Shown here: piece after piece, positions 34,046-43,890 of the stretch
How the letters are laid out: every line of letters begins with the position of its first letter
Position numbering within the stretch: position 1 is the stretch's first letter
Assembly (NCBI RefSeq): GCF_024166365.1
Contig: NC_064821.1
Coordinates: 52,541,093-52,605,092, forward strand
DNA: 64,000 bases
Direction: 5' to 3'
From: Elephas maximus indicus
Taxonomy: Eukaryota; Chordata; Mammalia; Proboscidea; Elephantidae
The notes under the pieces: model-generated
What the model was told of the DNA's origin: nothing
Seen by the model: the letters and a program-made list of their open reading frames with translations, nothing else
Database searches by the model: none
Made by a program: the position numbers and the translations under genes

Positions 34046-34387
34046 TGCTTTTGAAAGCTGGACAATGAATAAGGATGACTGAAGAATTGATACTTTTGAA
34101 TTTCGGTGTTGGCAAAGAATATTGAATATACCTATATCTCACATACTTTGGACATGTTATCAGGAGGAATCAGTCCCTGGAGAAGGACATCATGCTTGGC
34201 AAAGAAGAGGTCAACGAAAAAGAGGAAGACCCTCAGCGAGATGGATTAACACAGTGGCTGCAACAATCGGCTCAAGCAAAGCAACAATTGTGAGGATGGT
34301 GCAGGACCAGGCAGTGTTTTGTTCTGTTGTGCACAGGGTCTTTATGAGTTGGAACCGACTCAATGGCACCTAAGAACAACAACAACA
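34046..34387 (+). mobile_element. Short RTE 3' end with 11-bp TSD
   Basis: AGCTGGACAATGAATAAGGATG ... GTGCACAGGGTCTTTATGAGTTGG ends in the AACAACAAC tail. AATGTTCTATA flanks it at 34035-34045 and 34388-34398. The open frame 34122-34373 still shows KRGRPSARWINTVAA. Confidence 0.9.
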
Positions 34388-34389
34388 AA

Positions 34390-35090
34390 TGTTCTATAGT
34401 TTTTGGTATTGAGGTCTTACACATTTTTAATAGATTTATTCCTAAATATTTTAGTCTTTAAATTCAATTCTTTTAATTCACTTTTCACATTTACATTCAA
34501 TAAAATTCACTCATTTTGGTGTAAAATTGTGCAAGTTTTGAGAAATGCATACAGTTGTGTAACTACCACTAAAATCAAGATACAGAGCAACTCCATCACC
34601 CTAAAAAAAAATTCCTTCATGCTGCCCTTTTGTAGTCAACCCCTTTCTCTACCCCAAATCCCTGGTCATCACGAATTTCTGGTATTTTTTTAGAAGTTCA
34701 TTTTATGTTTATTTGATGCCGGGATCTAGAAATACAAGTGAATTTTGTATATTAAGCTTGAATCCAGAGGTTTCCTGTATTTATTGATTAATTCTACTAG
34801 TTTGTCTACAGGTATTTCCGGATATTCTACATATACAATCATGACCACTGTGAATAATGACAGTTTTATTTCTTCCTTGGCAATTCTTATGCTTTCTATT
34901 TCTTTTTCTTGACTTACACTGGCTAGGGCCTCTAGTACAAGACTCATTAGATACTGGGAATTTTTGTCTTGTTCCCGATCTTGGAAGAAAACTTTCAATA
35001 TTATCCCGTTAAGTACAATGTCTCCTGTAGGCATTCCTTATCAATTTAAGGGAGATTCCCTCTATTCTTAGTTTGCTATACGTTTTTAGC
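34390..35090 (-). mobile_element. Old L1 ORF2 / 3' pieces (antisense)
   Basis: 34700-35090 is antisense L1 ORF2: the - strand frame 34726-35034 shows MPTGDIVLNG and SLFTVVMIVYVEYPE where an RT catalytic box (...FADDMI...) would be. 34400-34690 resembles the 3' UTR of an old L1. Confidence 0.7.
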
Positions 35091-35200
35091 ACAAATTTGT
35101 ATTGAATTTCAGGCTATTTTTAAGGATAAAATGAGATAATCTGTGTAAAGGGCCTTGTACATTGCAGATACTCATTAAATATTATTTTCCATTTTCCTTT
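35091..35200 (+). repeat. MIR fragment
   Basis: AAGGATAAAATGAGATAATCTGTGTAAAGGGCC...CAGATACTCATTAAATATT is the MIR 3' part. Confidence 0.65.
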
Positions 35201-35654
35201 TCCCTTTCTCTATACACCCTGATTATCTTGGGTATTTGATCCTGAATTTATAATCCTTCTTGATCTAGTTCTATTTCAGAATATTGGAAGGAGTCCAAGG
35301 AAGACATTTGATCTGTTCTGGATTTATGTAGCTACTCTGAAATACGAATTGGCAAGAGTGCCCAATAATTATGTTTTCCAACTGCCTTTCAAATCTTGAA
35401 TTAGTTATTAGAGTCCAAACACATGCAGCTACTAAACAGCTTGTGGACACAGAAGAAAGTATACTATATTTCATTTGGGGGAGCAAAGGATAGGTGCCAT
35501 TTCCCTGGTCTCAAGTGGGAAAACTTCCATTTGCTGAGAACATGCAGCCAAAATGGTTTCTCCTCTTTTAGAAATATTGAGATTATTTTGCAGTTCAACT
35601 ATTTTGAACAAAACTATTAGGTTTCAAATTTAGGGGGTCAAGGGTGAAAGTCAA
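35201..35654. other. No gene seen
   Basis: AT-rich sequence; frames are short and unrecognised. Confidence 0.45.
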
Positions 35655-36175
35655 GGAGTGTGTTAGTCATCTAGTGCTGCCGTAACAGAAATACCACAAG
35701 TGGATGGCTTTAACAAAGAGAAATTTATTTTCTCACAGGCTAGTAGGTTACAAGTCCAAATTCAGGGCATGGCTCCAGGCGAAGGCTTTCTTTCTCTGTC
35801 AGCTCTGGAGGAAGGTCTTTGTCCTCAATCTTCCCCTGGTTGAGGAGCTTCTCAGGTGCAGGGACCTTGTGGTCAAAGGACGTGCTCTGCTCCTAGTGCT
35901 GCTTTCTTGGTGGTATGAGGTACCCAACTTTTTGCTTACTTCCCTTTCCTTTTATCTCTTGAGAGATAAAAAGTGGTACAGGCCACACCCCAGGGAAACT
36001 CCCTTTACCTTGGATCAGGGAGGAGAACTGAGTAAGGGTGTTGATATGACCCCACCCTAATCCTCTCAACATAAAATTACAATCATAAAATGGAGGACAA
36101 CCACACAATACTGGGAATCATGGCCTAACCAAATTGATACACACATTTTTGGGGGGTACGTTATTCAACCCATGA
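35655..36175 (-). mobile_element. MaLR-type LTR, antisense
   Basis: GTGTTAGTCATCTAGTGCTGCCGTAACAG ... AGAAATTTATTTTCTCACAG ... ACACATTTTTGGGGGGTACG...CAACCCATGACA. It is a nearly complete LTR of about 520 bp, very similar to the one at 36525. Confidence 0.8.
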
Positions 36176-36195
36176 CAAGGAGGCTATGAACTTGG

Positions 36196-36520
36196 ATGGT
36201 GTTATGGATTGAATGTGTCCCCGAAAGATGTGTGTCAAGAGCTTTGCTAGAGCATTCATACATATATTGGATGCAAATCATACCCTCAAGGAAACCCCCC
36301 TTACTTGAGCAAGATAGTGCAAGGGTGTGGCTTGAATAAGGGTGGTAAGTGTGGTGACTGGGGTAAGGGTGGTGACTTAAGTCATACCCTCTAGTAAGGT
36401 AGTGACTTAAGATACATCCCAACTTAATCCTGCCTCACTTACATAATCAACAACTCACTTCCAAATTGGACCATAGCCACAGGCATAGGAGCTAGGATTT
36501 ACAACACGTCACAAAATGGA
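36196..36520. mobile_element. Rearranged MaLR LTR pieces
   Basis: 36196-36230 (TTATGGATTGAATGTGTCCCC) is the sense start of such an LTR, while 36430-36515 (GCCACAGGCATAGGAGCTAGGATTTACAACAC) reads antisense like 7025-7060. Between them are short GTAAGGGTGGTGACTTAAG repeats. Confidence 0.5.
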
Positions 36521-36524
36521 GGAT

Positions 36525-37045
36525 GTCTTAGTCATCTAATGCTGCTGTAACAGAAATACTACAAGTGGATGGCTTTAATAAACAGAAATTTATTCTCTCA
36601 CAGTCTAGGAGGCTAGAAGCCCAAATTCAATGCGTCAGTTCCGGGGAAGGTTTTCTCTTTCTGTTGCCTCTAGAGGAAGGCCCTTGTCCTTAATCTTCCT
36701 CTGAACTAGGAGCTTCTCAGCCCAGGACCCGGATCCAAAGGACAAGCTGTTCTCCTGGCTCTTGTTTCTTGGTGGTTTGAGGTCCCTGAGTCTCTCTGTT
36801 TACTTCCTCTTTTATATCTCAAAAGAGATTGGGTTAAGACAAAACCTAATCTTGTAGATTGAGTCCTGCCTCATTAACATAACTGTCAATAACCCCACCT
36901 CATTCACATCATAGAGGTAAGGTTGACAACACAAGAGAAAATTACATCAGTTGACAAAACGGTGGGCAATCACACAATACTGGGAATCACGGCCTAGCCA
37001 AGTTGACAGACAGTTTGGGGGAATACAATTCAATCCACGACACCC
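36525..37045 (-). mobile_element. MaLR-type LTR, antisense
   Basis: GTCTTAGTCATCTAATGCTGCTGTAACAG ... TATCTCAAAAGAGATTGGG ... GTTTGGGGGAATACAATTCAATCC. It has the same order of blocks as the LTR at 35655. Confidence 0.8.
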
Positions 37046-37131
37046 CTACGTACTGCTTCTCCTGTTATTAACATCTTGTATCCCTGTGGTATATTTGTTA
37101 CAATTCATGAACCACTACTGATACATTGTTA

Positions 37132-37322
37132 CAGTAAAACCGGCAAAAGGTGGAACCTGTGTAAGGTGGAAACCTGTCAGAGAAGAAAAACTCAAATATT
37201 TTCCGCTAATAGAAAGTGATTTAAAGTGGTTGGTAAGTTGCATCGTGTCAAAGGTGGAAAACTTGTGAGACCCAGAAAAACAAGGCAGTTCAGTTGAGTT
37301 CTAACCCTCACAGGTTTCGCTG
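37132..37322. mobile_element. Mariner-like MITE
   Basis: The ends CAGTAAAACC and GGTTTCGCTG are inverted repeats, with flanking TA on both sides (37130-37131, 37323-37324). The 190-bp inner part is rich in AAGGTGGAAACCTGT repeats and has no coding frame. Confidence 0.65.
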
Positions 37323-37377
37323 TATTAACTAAAGTCCATGACTCACATTAGGGTTCATTCTCTGTGTTATACAGCCC

Positions 37378-38012
37378 GAAGGGTTCTGGATGCAGCGCTG
37401 AAAGTGCTCACTCATCTATGTCAAGAAATTTGGAAGACAGGTATCCGGCTGGCCAGCCAACTGGAAGAGATTCATATATGTGCCCATTCCAAAGACAGGT
37501 GATCCAACAGAATAAGGAAATTATTGAACAATGTTAACATCACACGCAAGTCAAATTTTGCTGAAGATCATTCAAAAACAGCCGCAGCAGTACATTGACA
37601 GGGAACTGCCAGAAATTCAAGCCAGATTCAGAAGAGGATGTGGAACAAAGGATATCATTGCTGATGTCAGATGGGTCTTGGCTGAAGGCAAAGAATACCA
37701 GAAAGATGTTTGCCTGGGTTTTATTGACTACGCAAAGGCATTTGACTGTGTGGACCATAACAAATGTTGGATAACATTGTGAAGAATGGGAATTTCAGAA
37801 CACTTAATTGTGCTCACTAGGAACCTGGACATAGATCAAGAGGCAGTTGTTCGGACAGAACAAGGGGATACTGCATGGTTTAAAGTCAAGAAAGGTGTGC
37901 ATCAGGGTTGTATCCTTTCACCATACTTATTCAATCTGTATGGTGAGCAAATATTCCGAGAAGCTGGACTATATAAAGAAGAAAGAGGAAGACTCGACAG
38001 CACCTAACAACA
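37378..38012 (+). mobile_element. RTE fragment with internal deletion
   Basis: A sense RTE from RT (CTCATCTATGTCAAGAAATTTGG; open frames 37531-37782 and 37786-38007: QARFRRGCGTKDIIADVRWV, YAKAFDCVDHNK, GCILSPYLFNLYGEQ). At 37985 it jumps straight to the tail (AAGACTCGACAGCACCTAAC). The YADD box and C-terminal domain are lost in the jump. Confidence 0.85.
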
Positions 38013-38224
38013 AGGATTTCGACAAGTGCATAAAGTCATGTGGCCACCATAACAGTATCATGCAGAATAGCTTCACCGCCCTTGAAACGCCCCGTGCTCC
38101 ACCTGTTCATCTCCTCTCCCTCCACCTGAGCCCCTGGCAACCCCTGATCTTTTCACTGTGTAGTTTTGTCTTTTCCAGGGTGTCGAAATGATATGGTATG
38201 GCTTTTTCCCGTTGGCTTCTTTCA

Positions 38225-38420
38225 CTTGTTGTTGTTGTTGGGTGCTGTTCGGTCTACTCTGAGTCACAGTGGTCCCATGTGACATAGTAGAATGGGTCCA
38301 TAGGGTTTTCTTTGCTGTAAATTTTACAGGAGCATGTTGCCAGGTCTTTCTCCCATGGAGCTGCTGGTTCGCAGTAAACAGTTAAGGTTCCCCCACGTCT
38401 TTTTGTATTTTTATTTTGCA
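38225..38420 (-). mobile_element. AfroSINE-like element (antisense)
   Basis: TTGTTGTTGTTGGGTGCTG, GAGTCACAGTGGTCCCATGTG and TTGCCAGGTCTTTCTCCCATGGAGC are present in that order. It is a diverged copy. Confidence 0.7.
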
Positions 38421-38815
38421 GATTTTTAGACATAGGCAGCAGAACAGTATAGAGAACCTCCACCCAGCATCAACTATTATTGACTCCTGGCTAATCTTAG
38501 TTCATTTGTACCCCCACCCTTTCCCTGATTCTTATTTGATTGTAGAGCAAATCCTGCACATTCTATTATTTAATCCAAAAAGATTTCAGTAGATACTTCT
38601 AAAAGAATAGAACTCCCCTTCTTAAAAAACCATAACCACAATACTGTTACTCCAAGTACTCGTTACTTAAGCATAGCAAGGAACGGAATCCCAGCATCCT
38701 TCCAGGGTTTACAAGTCACTCTTATAGCCACTGACCACTCATGCAGTTAATGGGTCTCAGATCGTTCAGGTGGCGAAGATATGAAACGGGTTGATCTCTT
38801 TTTTGGAAGTAAGGA
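38421..38815. repeat. Old L1-like sequence, otherwise no gene
   Basis: AGTAGATACTTCTAAAAGAATAG...AAAAAACCATAACCACAATACTG resembles an old L1 3' part. Confidence 0.45.
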
Positions 38816-38816
38816 G

Positions 38817-38817
<1 letters not shown>

Positions 38818-38860
<43 letters not shown>
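38818..38860 (+). repeat. (CA)n microsatellite
   Basis: ATACATACATACACACACAC... ends at CACAG. It adjoins an AfroSINE start. Confidence 0.95.
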
Positions 38861-38861
<1 letters not shown>

Positions 38862-38867
38862 TATGGA

Positions 38868-39022
38868 GCCCTGGTGGTGTGGTGGTTAAGAGCTTGGCTG
38901 CTAACCAAAAGGTTGGCAGTTCAAATCCACCAGCCACTCCCTGGAAACCCTATGGGGCAGTTTTACGCTGTCCAATGGGGTCACTATGAGTTGGAATCAA
39001 CTCAACAGCAACAAGTTTGGTT
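38868..39022 (+). mobile_element. AfroSINE, well preserved
   Basis: GAGCCCTGGTGGTGTGGTGG, then GCTAACCAAAAGGTTGGCAG and TTCAAATCCACC (B box), then CTATGAGTTGGAATCAACTC. It is among the least diverged AfroSINE copies in the window. Confidence 0.9.
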
Positions 39023-39023
39023 C

Positions 39024-39205
39024 TAAAATGGTTCATGTGATGTGAATTTCACCTCAGTAAAAACATGTAAAAACATTCATGTAACATGAACCATTTTAAA
39101 GTGTACAATTCAGTAACATTTCATACCTTCACAAGCTTATGCAACCATCACCTCTATTTAGTTGGAAGTAAGAATATTTCAAGTGAAAATAACTAAACAC
39201 ATTGT
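39024..39205. repeat. Old L1 3' ends in opposite orientation
   Basis: 39024-39062 reads as the end of one L1; 39080-39205 (AACCATTTTAAAGTGTACAATTCAG...CACCTCTATTT) reads as antisense L1. TAAAATGGTTCATGT and its perfect complement lie at 39024-39038 and 39085-39099. Confidence 0.55.
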
Positions 39206-39211
39206 TTTACA

Positions 39212-39365
39212 TCAAGTGAAGGCTGCTCACTGAAAGGTCAGCGGTTCAAATTCACAAGCTGCTCCACGGGAAAATCCTGTGCGGCATTTCTACTCTGTCC
39301 TATAGGGTCACTATGAGTTGGAATCAACTTGACAGCAACGGGTTTCGTTTTTTGTTTGTTTTTTG
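39212..39365 (+). mobile_element. AfroSINE
   Basis: GGCTGCTCACTGAAAGGTCAG, GGTTCAAATTCAC, TCACTATGAGTTGGAATC and the GGTTTCGTTTTTTG tail. Confidence 0.85.
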
Positions 39366-39404
39366 GTCCAATCTTAGAATGCCAGAGTGCCATAGCAATA
39401 GATA

Positions 39405-39436
39405 GACAGGTAGGTAGGTAGACGGACAGACAGATG
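39405..39436 (+). repeat. (TAGG)n/(GACA)n simple repeat
   Basis: AGGTAGGTAGGTAGACGGACAGACAGATGGACAG at the start of an RTE derivative. Confidence 0.85.
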
Positions 39437-39439
39437 GAC

Positions 39440-39835
39440 AGATAGTTGACTCCTACTCAAGGTGACTTTATGAATAACAGAATGAAATGTTGCCCAGTCC
39501 TGTGCCATCCTTACCATAGTTGGCACATCCATCATTGTGGCTATTGTGCCAGTCCCTCTCAGAGAGTCTCCCTCACCCTCATGGGCCCTCTACTTCACCA
39601 AACATGATGTCCTCCTCCAGTGATTGTTCTGTTCTGATCCATAAGATTTTCATTGGCTAATTTTTGAAAGTAGATCACCAGACCTTTCTTCCTGGTCTGT
39701 CTTATTCTAGAAGCACCACTGAAACCTGTCCACCATAGGGGACCCTACCGATATTTTAAATACCAGTGGCATAGCTTTCAGCATCACAGCAACACACAAG
39801 CCAACACAGTATGACAGACAGATGAGTGGTGGCCC
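39440..39835 (-). mobile_element. Internally deleted RTE (3' end joined to 5' UTR)
   Basis: About 39450-39625 is the antisense RTE 3' end. From about 39628 the RTE 5' UTR follows (AGATTTTCATTGGCTAATTTTTG ... CCACTGAAACCTGTCCACCATAGG ... CAGTATGACAGACAG), with the body missing. Confidence 0.8.
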
Positions 39836-39904
39836 ATTGTGGTAGGCCTGAGAATAGGGATTTAATGAACTCAGTGGTTCCTGTTTAGTCTGCATGATAA
39901 AATG

Positions 39905-40135
39905 TTGATAACAGACAATATTTATTAAGTGTTTAGTATCAGCTGAGCATTACCGCATTTAATCCTCACAACAGTCCTCTGAGGGAAATATCATGATTCC
40001 TATTTCACAAATGAGAACAATCAAGGCTCAGAGAAGTTAAGGGACTTGCCAGGAGCTACTTTAGCTCAAACTAAAAAGAGGCAAAATTAGGATTTGAACT
40101 CAGGCCTGTGGGACTCCAGAATTTACATTCTTTCA
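39905..40135 (+). repeat. MIR element
   Basis: CAATATTTATTAAGTGTTTAGTATC ... AATCCTCACAACAGTCC ... GGATTTGAACTCAGGCC. It is nearly a whole MIR. Confidence 0.8.
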
Positions 40136-40309
40136 ACTGTGCTCTACTGTCAACCAGCTTTTTAGCCATTTTTAATGATTGTAGATTTCATGGGGAGAGC
40201 TGGCACCTTACAGAAAGTTGTTCAGACGTTGTCACTAAGAAGAAACAGTGATGGTGAGGGCAAGTTTGCTCAAGGACTAGAAGCAAATTTGCAAAACCTA
40301 GGTAGAGTC

Positions 40310-40498
40310 TGATTTTTCAGAAATAGATCGTCAGGTCTTTGTTTTGAGATACCTCTGGGTGGACCTGAACCTTCCATCTTTCGATTAGCAGCCAAGTGTG
40401 TCAACTGTTTGCACCAAACCCTACGGAGCACAGTTCTACTCTGACACACGTGGGGTCAACTGACACACATGAGTTGGAGTCTACTTGAGGGCAACTGA
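40310..40498. mobile_element. Two AfroSINE halves joined in opposite orientation
   Basis: 40310-40411 is a SINE head in antisense (AGGTCTTTG...CTCTGGGTGGACC...GATTAGCAGCC...TTGCACCA). 40412-40495 is the SINE 3' half in sense (ACCCTACGGAGCACAGTTC...ATGAGTTGGAGTCTACTTG). Confidence 0.7.
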
Positions 40499-40499
40499 A

Positions 40500-41480
40500 A
40501 AGCTAGGGTCTACCGAAGCACTTGGCCGTGGTCATCAGTTAGAAAGGAGCAGCTAACAACAGCTGGCAAAAGAAGCCCCCTGGCTTCTGTCGTGAATGTT
40601 AAAAACTTTTTATTTTCTAGAAACCCATCATGGCATATGCTGTTGTTTGTGCAAGGAGAGCGACTTGGTGGTTCTAGCTGTTGGGGGAATAAAGGGGAGA
40701 GTAGGGGAGGTGCCAGGAAGCTAGGTGGGCTCCGGAGTGATAGGGTGGGAAATTGTAAGTAGGTCAACAGGTAGGGAGTTGGAAGAACACCAAGAGGAGG
40801 AGATGGGTTGTGGGAAGCCAGTGAAGAGGAGGAGAAGGGAAGGGGAGAGAAAGAACGATGGAAAGGTAGAGCAAGAGGAACCCATTCCTGTGTGTGGCAC
40901 TTGGCCACGTTTAAAGAGCGAAGCTTAGTGCACAGAACCATCTGGAAGCAGCGTGGGATGTGGTGTTTGTTAAGCAGATGAGTTGCAGAGTTTCTCAGAA
41001 GGAGCACTTTGGGGTGGAATACTTTTCTGCTGAGCAGAACAGGCCAGCATGTTCAAGACACTTAGCCCCTCCCTCCACTAGAACCAGTGGTGCCCCACAC
41101 AGTAACTAGGACAACTGAAAACACTGCCACAACCATTTCCAAGGAAGTGATAAAACCAAACCGGTTGCCTAGAGAAAGGCCCACTGTGGCTGAGAACCAC
41201 CTAAAGAAGAAAAGTAAGAAACCACTCTCACAACTGGTCTCTGAGTCACCCACCCACCTGCAACCTCAAGAGGGCTTGGTGGACTTCGGGTGGAGGACCT
41301 GGGGTGGCCCCTCCTTGAGTGTCCACGTAAGGCAAACGGGACACATATGAGGAGCTGTATTGTGAGTGGTGTGGCCTCGTCCTCCTGCCCTGCTTCCTGA
41401 CACTTCATCGCACAGGTCAGTTCGTCCTGATGAAGCTTTCCCCACAATTTCATTTTAATGCATACCCTATTAAGAAATGT
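40500..41480. other. No gene recognised; low repeat content
   Basis: G-rich then mixed sequence. The frame 41087-41350 (+, 87 residues, basic, with KKKSKK) and the longer - frame at 40510-41007 have no family I recognise and no splice evidence. Confidence 0.4.
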
Positions 41481-41482
41481 GG

Positions 41483-41831
41483 TCGTTGTTGTTAGTTGCC
41501 ATTGAGTTAGCCCTCAACTCATGGGGGCCCCATGTACAGTAGAACAAAACACTGCCCGATCCTGCACCATCCCCATGATCTCTTGTAGATTGGACCATTG
41601 AGATCCATAGGCTTTTCGTTGGCTGATATTTGAAGGTAGATCTCCAGGACTTTCTTCCTAGTGCATCTTAGTCTGGATGCTCTGTTGAAACCTCAACATC
41701 ATAGCAACTGTAGCAACACGCAAGCCTTCACTGACAGGTAGGTAGTGTCTGCACATGAGGTGCGCTGGCCGGGAATCAAACCCGGGTCTCCCACGTGGAC
41801 AGTGAAAGCTCTGTCACTGGACCACCAATGC
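41483..41831 (-). mobile_element. Composite SINE: tRNA-Gly head, RTE 5' UTR body, RTE tail
   Basis: Read on the - strand, 41831-41761 is a 71-nt tRNA-Gly-like head (GCATTGGTGGTCCAGTGA, A box; GGTTTGATTCCCGG, B box). Then about 41750-41590 matches the RTE 5' UTR (GGCTTGCGTGTTGC..., CCAGACTAAG), and 41590-41483 matches the RTE 3' tail (CAATGGCAACTAACAACAAC). The tRNA part has lost the Gly anticodon, so it is a SINE head, not a gene. Confidence 0.75.
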
Positions 41832-42680
41832 CTTCATTAAAAAATGTTAGCAGGTGCCAACATCTGCATGGGAATTGCTGTCACAGCTTTCTCATGGCAC
41901 AGCTAGTTGAGTAGGGTAAAAATTACAGAAATAAGTCCTAGATGAGGGAGAGAGACCTGGAGAAAAGTCCCACTTTCCAATTCTCAGCTCCAAAACCATT
42001 TCTGCAGCGGGATGAATATCTTGATCCAATTGTTGAGACATTCACCTTACTGTGTGGGCCATGTTGAACAAAGAGATCTTCGGTAAAATAGGCTGGCAAC
42101 TCTTTGCAGGAAGGTTATTTTATGAATTCGAGGTGGACAGGTTTAGGTGTTGAAAGCATGACCCCAGGGGAGCTTGGAAAATGATGAATTGGAATGGAGA
42201 GGGCTAAGCAAAGTTTTCTTCATCCTGTGGAATGTTTACTTTCTTTAAAATCTGGGGCCAGCATTTAAAAATTGTGAAATTTCTTACAAAACCCAGTTTC
42301 TGGAAGCTCTTGAAAACTCGGAAGGTCTAGCAAAGCCAGTCTGGTGTTTCTGCCTGGAGGCGGTTGGCTAGGATGAATGTGGCTGGTTTGGAGGAGCCCT
42401 GCATGTTATCTGCTGGCCCTTGGTGTTAGTTAAGTCTACAAATCCCCCTGCCAAACCTGGGGCATGGCAGGATTAATTGGATTCAAAACCCAGGCAAATC
42501 TGGAGTTGCTCATAAAAGAATCACATACTGGGAGCAGGGAACAGGTATGAGTTATGGAAGCAACATCAGGTATAGGTCCAGAAAGACGGGGCTAGTGTTG
42601 ATACTTAAGTAGTTGACCAATAACTGAGTGACAGTGTTCTTGTGGTCACAGCTGGTCCCCAATACGGCATTGAGACAGAG
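41832..42680. other. No gene seen
   Basis: Unique-looking sequence. I looked here for upstream AADACL3 exons (HGGG motif and start region) and saw none. Confidence 0.45.
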
Positions 42681-42684
42681 GGAA

Positions 42685-42790
42685 TTAGAACTACCACTTA
42701 CTGAGCCCTTTTTGTGTGCCAGGTACTGAGGGTTTCATGTCTAGCATCTCATTTAAGCCTCACACCTAACTTCACCTGATCAGGTTTCAG
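42685..42790 (+). repeat. MIR fragment
   Basis: TTACTGAGCCCTTTTTGTGTGCCAGG ... ATTTAAGCCTCACACC. Confidence 0.7.
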
Positions 42791-42837
42791 GAAAAGAAAA
42801 AAATCAGGCTAAAGGATGCTTAGAAAACAATAAAACC

Positions 42838-43045
42838 AAATCTGTTGCCATCAAGTTGATTCTGACTCATGGAACCCCATGTGTGCCAGAGTAGACCTGC
42901 TTTGTAGGGTTCTTATGGTTGTGACCTTTCAGAAGCAGATTACCGGGCCTTTCTTCCAAGGGACCTCTAAGTGAGTTTGAAACACCAACTTTTCACTTAG
43001 TAGCTGAGTGCTTAACTGTTTGCACCACTCAGGGACTCCTAAAGG
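42838..43045 (-). mobile_element. AfroSINE (antisense) just upstream of the AADACL3 exon
   Basis: CTGTTGCCATCAAGTTGATTCTGACTC ... TTACCGGGCCTTTCTTCC ... TTTGCACCACTCAGGG. It ends about 70 bp before the splice acceptor. Confidence 0.85.
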
Positions 43046-43116
43046 ATTCTAGATGCAGATATTTTTGACTGTGCTGGGGTGACCGGTGTAAGCTGTGTTC
43101 CTTGATTCCTCCCTAG

Positions 43117-43890
43117 ATATCACATGCAGCCCGACCATAAGTTCCGAGGGCCGATAACGGACTGCCTTGTGGCCACAATCCACTTCTTGAAATCTCTGAA
43201 TGCATACGGGGTGGGCCCAGCCCGGGTTGTGGTCTGTGGTGGCAGTGTGGGAGGGGGACTAGCAGCTCTGGCTTGTCTGTAACTCAGGAGCAGAAAGGAT
43301 CTCCCCAGGCTCTGTGCTCAGATTCTGGTCCAGGCTGCTCTGCAAGCCCTGGACTCCCAACTCCCTTCCTATCAGCAGAACAAGAACGTGCCCTGGCTCG
43401 ATTGGCGCTTTGTCTTCTACTGATGGAGTTACTCCTGGATATCAGCCCCTCCTGGGAAATCATGGTCTTGAAAGGCACCCATTTGCCTACGGAAGTCTGG
43501 GAAAAGTATAGAAAGTGGTTGGGCCCAGAAAACATCCCAGAGAGGTTTAAGCAGCGAGGTTACTGGCCGATGCCCTGCGCTCCCCTGAATGAGGATGCCT
43601 ACTTGGAATCAAGCCTAACTTTGGATGTGATGATCTCACGCCTGTTTGCAGAAGATGGTGTCGTAGCTCAGGTCCCGGAGGCTTTCATGGTGGCCTGTGA
43701 GTATGATCTTCTCCGGGAAGACTCACTGTTGTGCAAGAAGAGGCTGGAGGACCTGGGCAAGCCTGTGATCTGGCACCACATGGAAGACAGATGTCACGGA
43801 GTGCTCAACAGCATTGATATGGAATGCTTGTGCTTCCCCTGCTCCATAAGAATTCTGAATGTGATGGTCAGTTTTATAAAGGGCTTGTGA
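43117..43890 (+). pseudogene. AADACL3: AADACL3-like esterase, last exon, disrupted
   Basis: AADACL proteins are ER-type alpha/beta-hydrolase-fold serine esterases related to arylacetamide deacetylase. The exon follows a good acceptor (pyrimidine tract then CCCTAG, 43115-43116) and starts YHMQPDHKFRGPITDC. The nucleophile elbow reads G-G-S-V-G-G (Ser codon 43244) where the family has GDSxGG. The acid is in CEYDLLRE (Asp 43705) and the base in EDRCHGV (His 43795; usual G-F-H-G). The end is SFIKGL, stop 43888. In-frame TAA at 43280 and TGA at 43421, plus a net 1-bp frame change between 43424 and about 43436, break it; the rest stays open for about 150 codons. EKYRKWLGPENIPERFK and WHHMED are closer to human AADACL3, as I remember it, than to AADACL4. 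Upstream exons were not found. An assembly error is possible but three lesions make that unlikely. Confidence 0.85.

Noticed and set aside
39024-39099. 15-bp perfect inverted repeat as a functional hairpin
   Set aside because: It is explained by two old L1 3' ends lying in opposite orientation.
41087-41350. An 87-residue basic open frame that could be an exon or retrocopy
   Set aside because: No family recognised, no splice sites that define an exon, no poly(A); an open frame of this size is expected by chance.
41761-41831. tRNA-Gly gene on the - strand
   Set aside because: The anticodon is altered, acceptor pairing is imperfect and it is fused to RTE-derived sequence; it is a SINE head.
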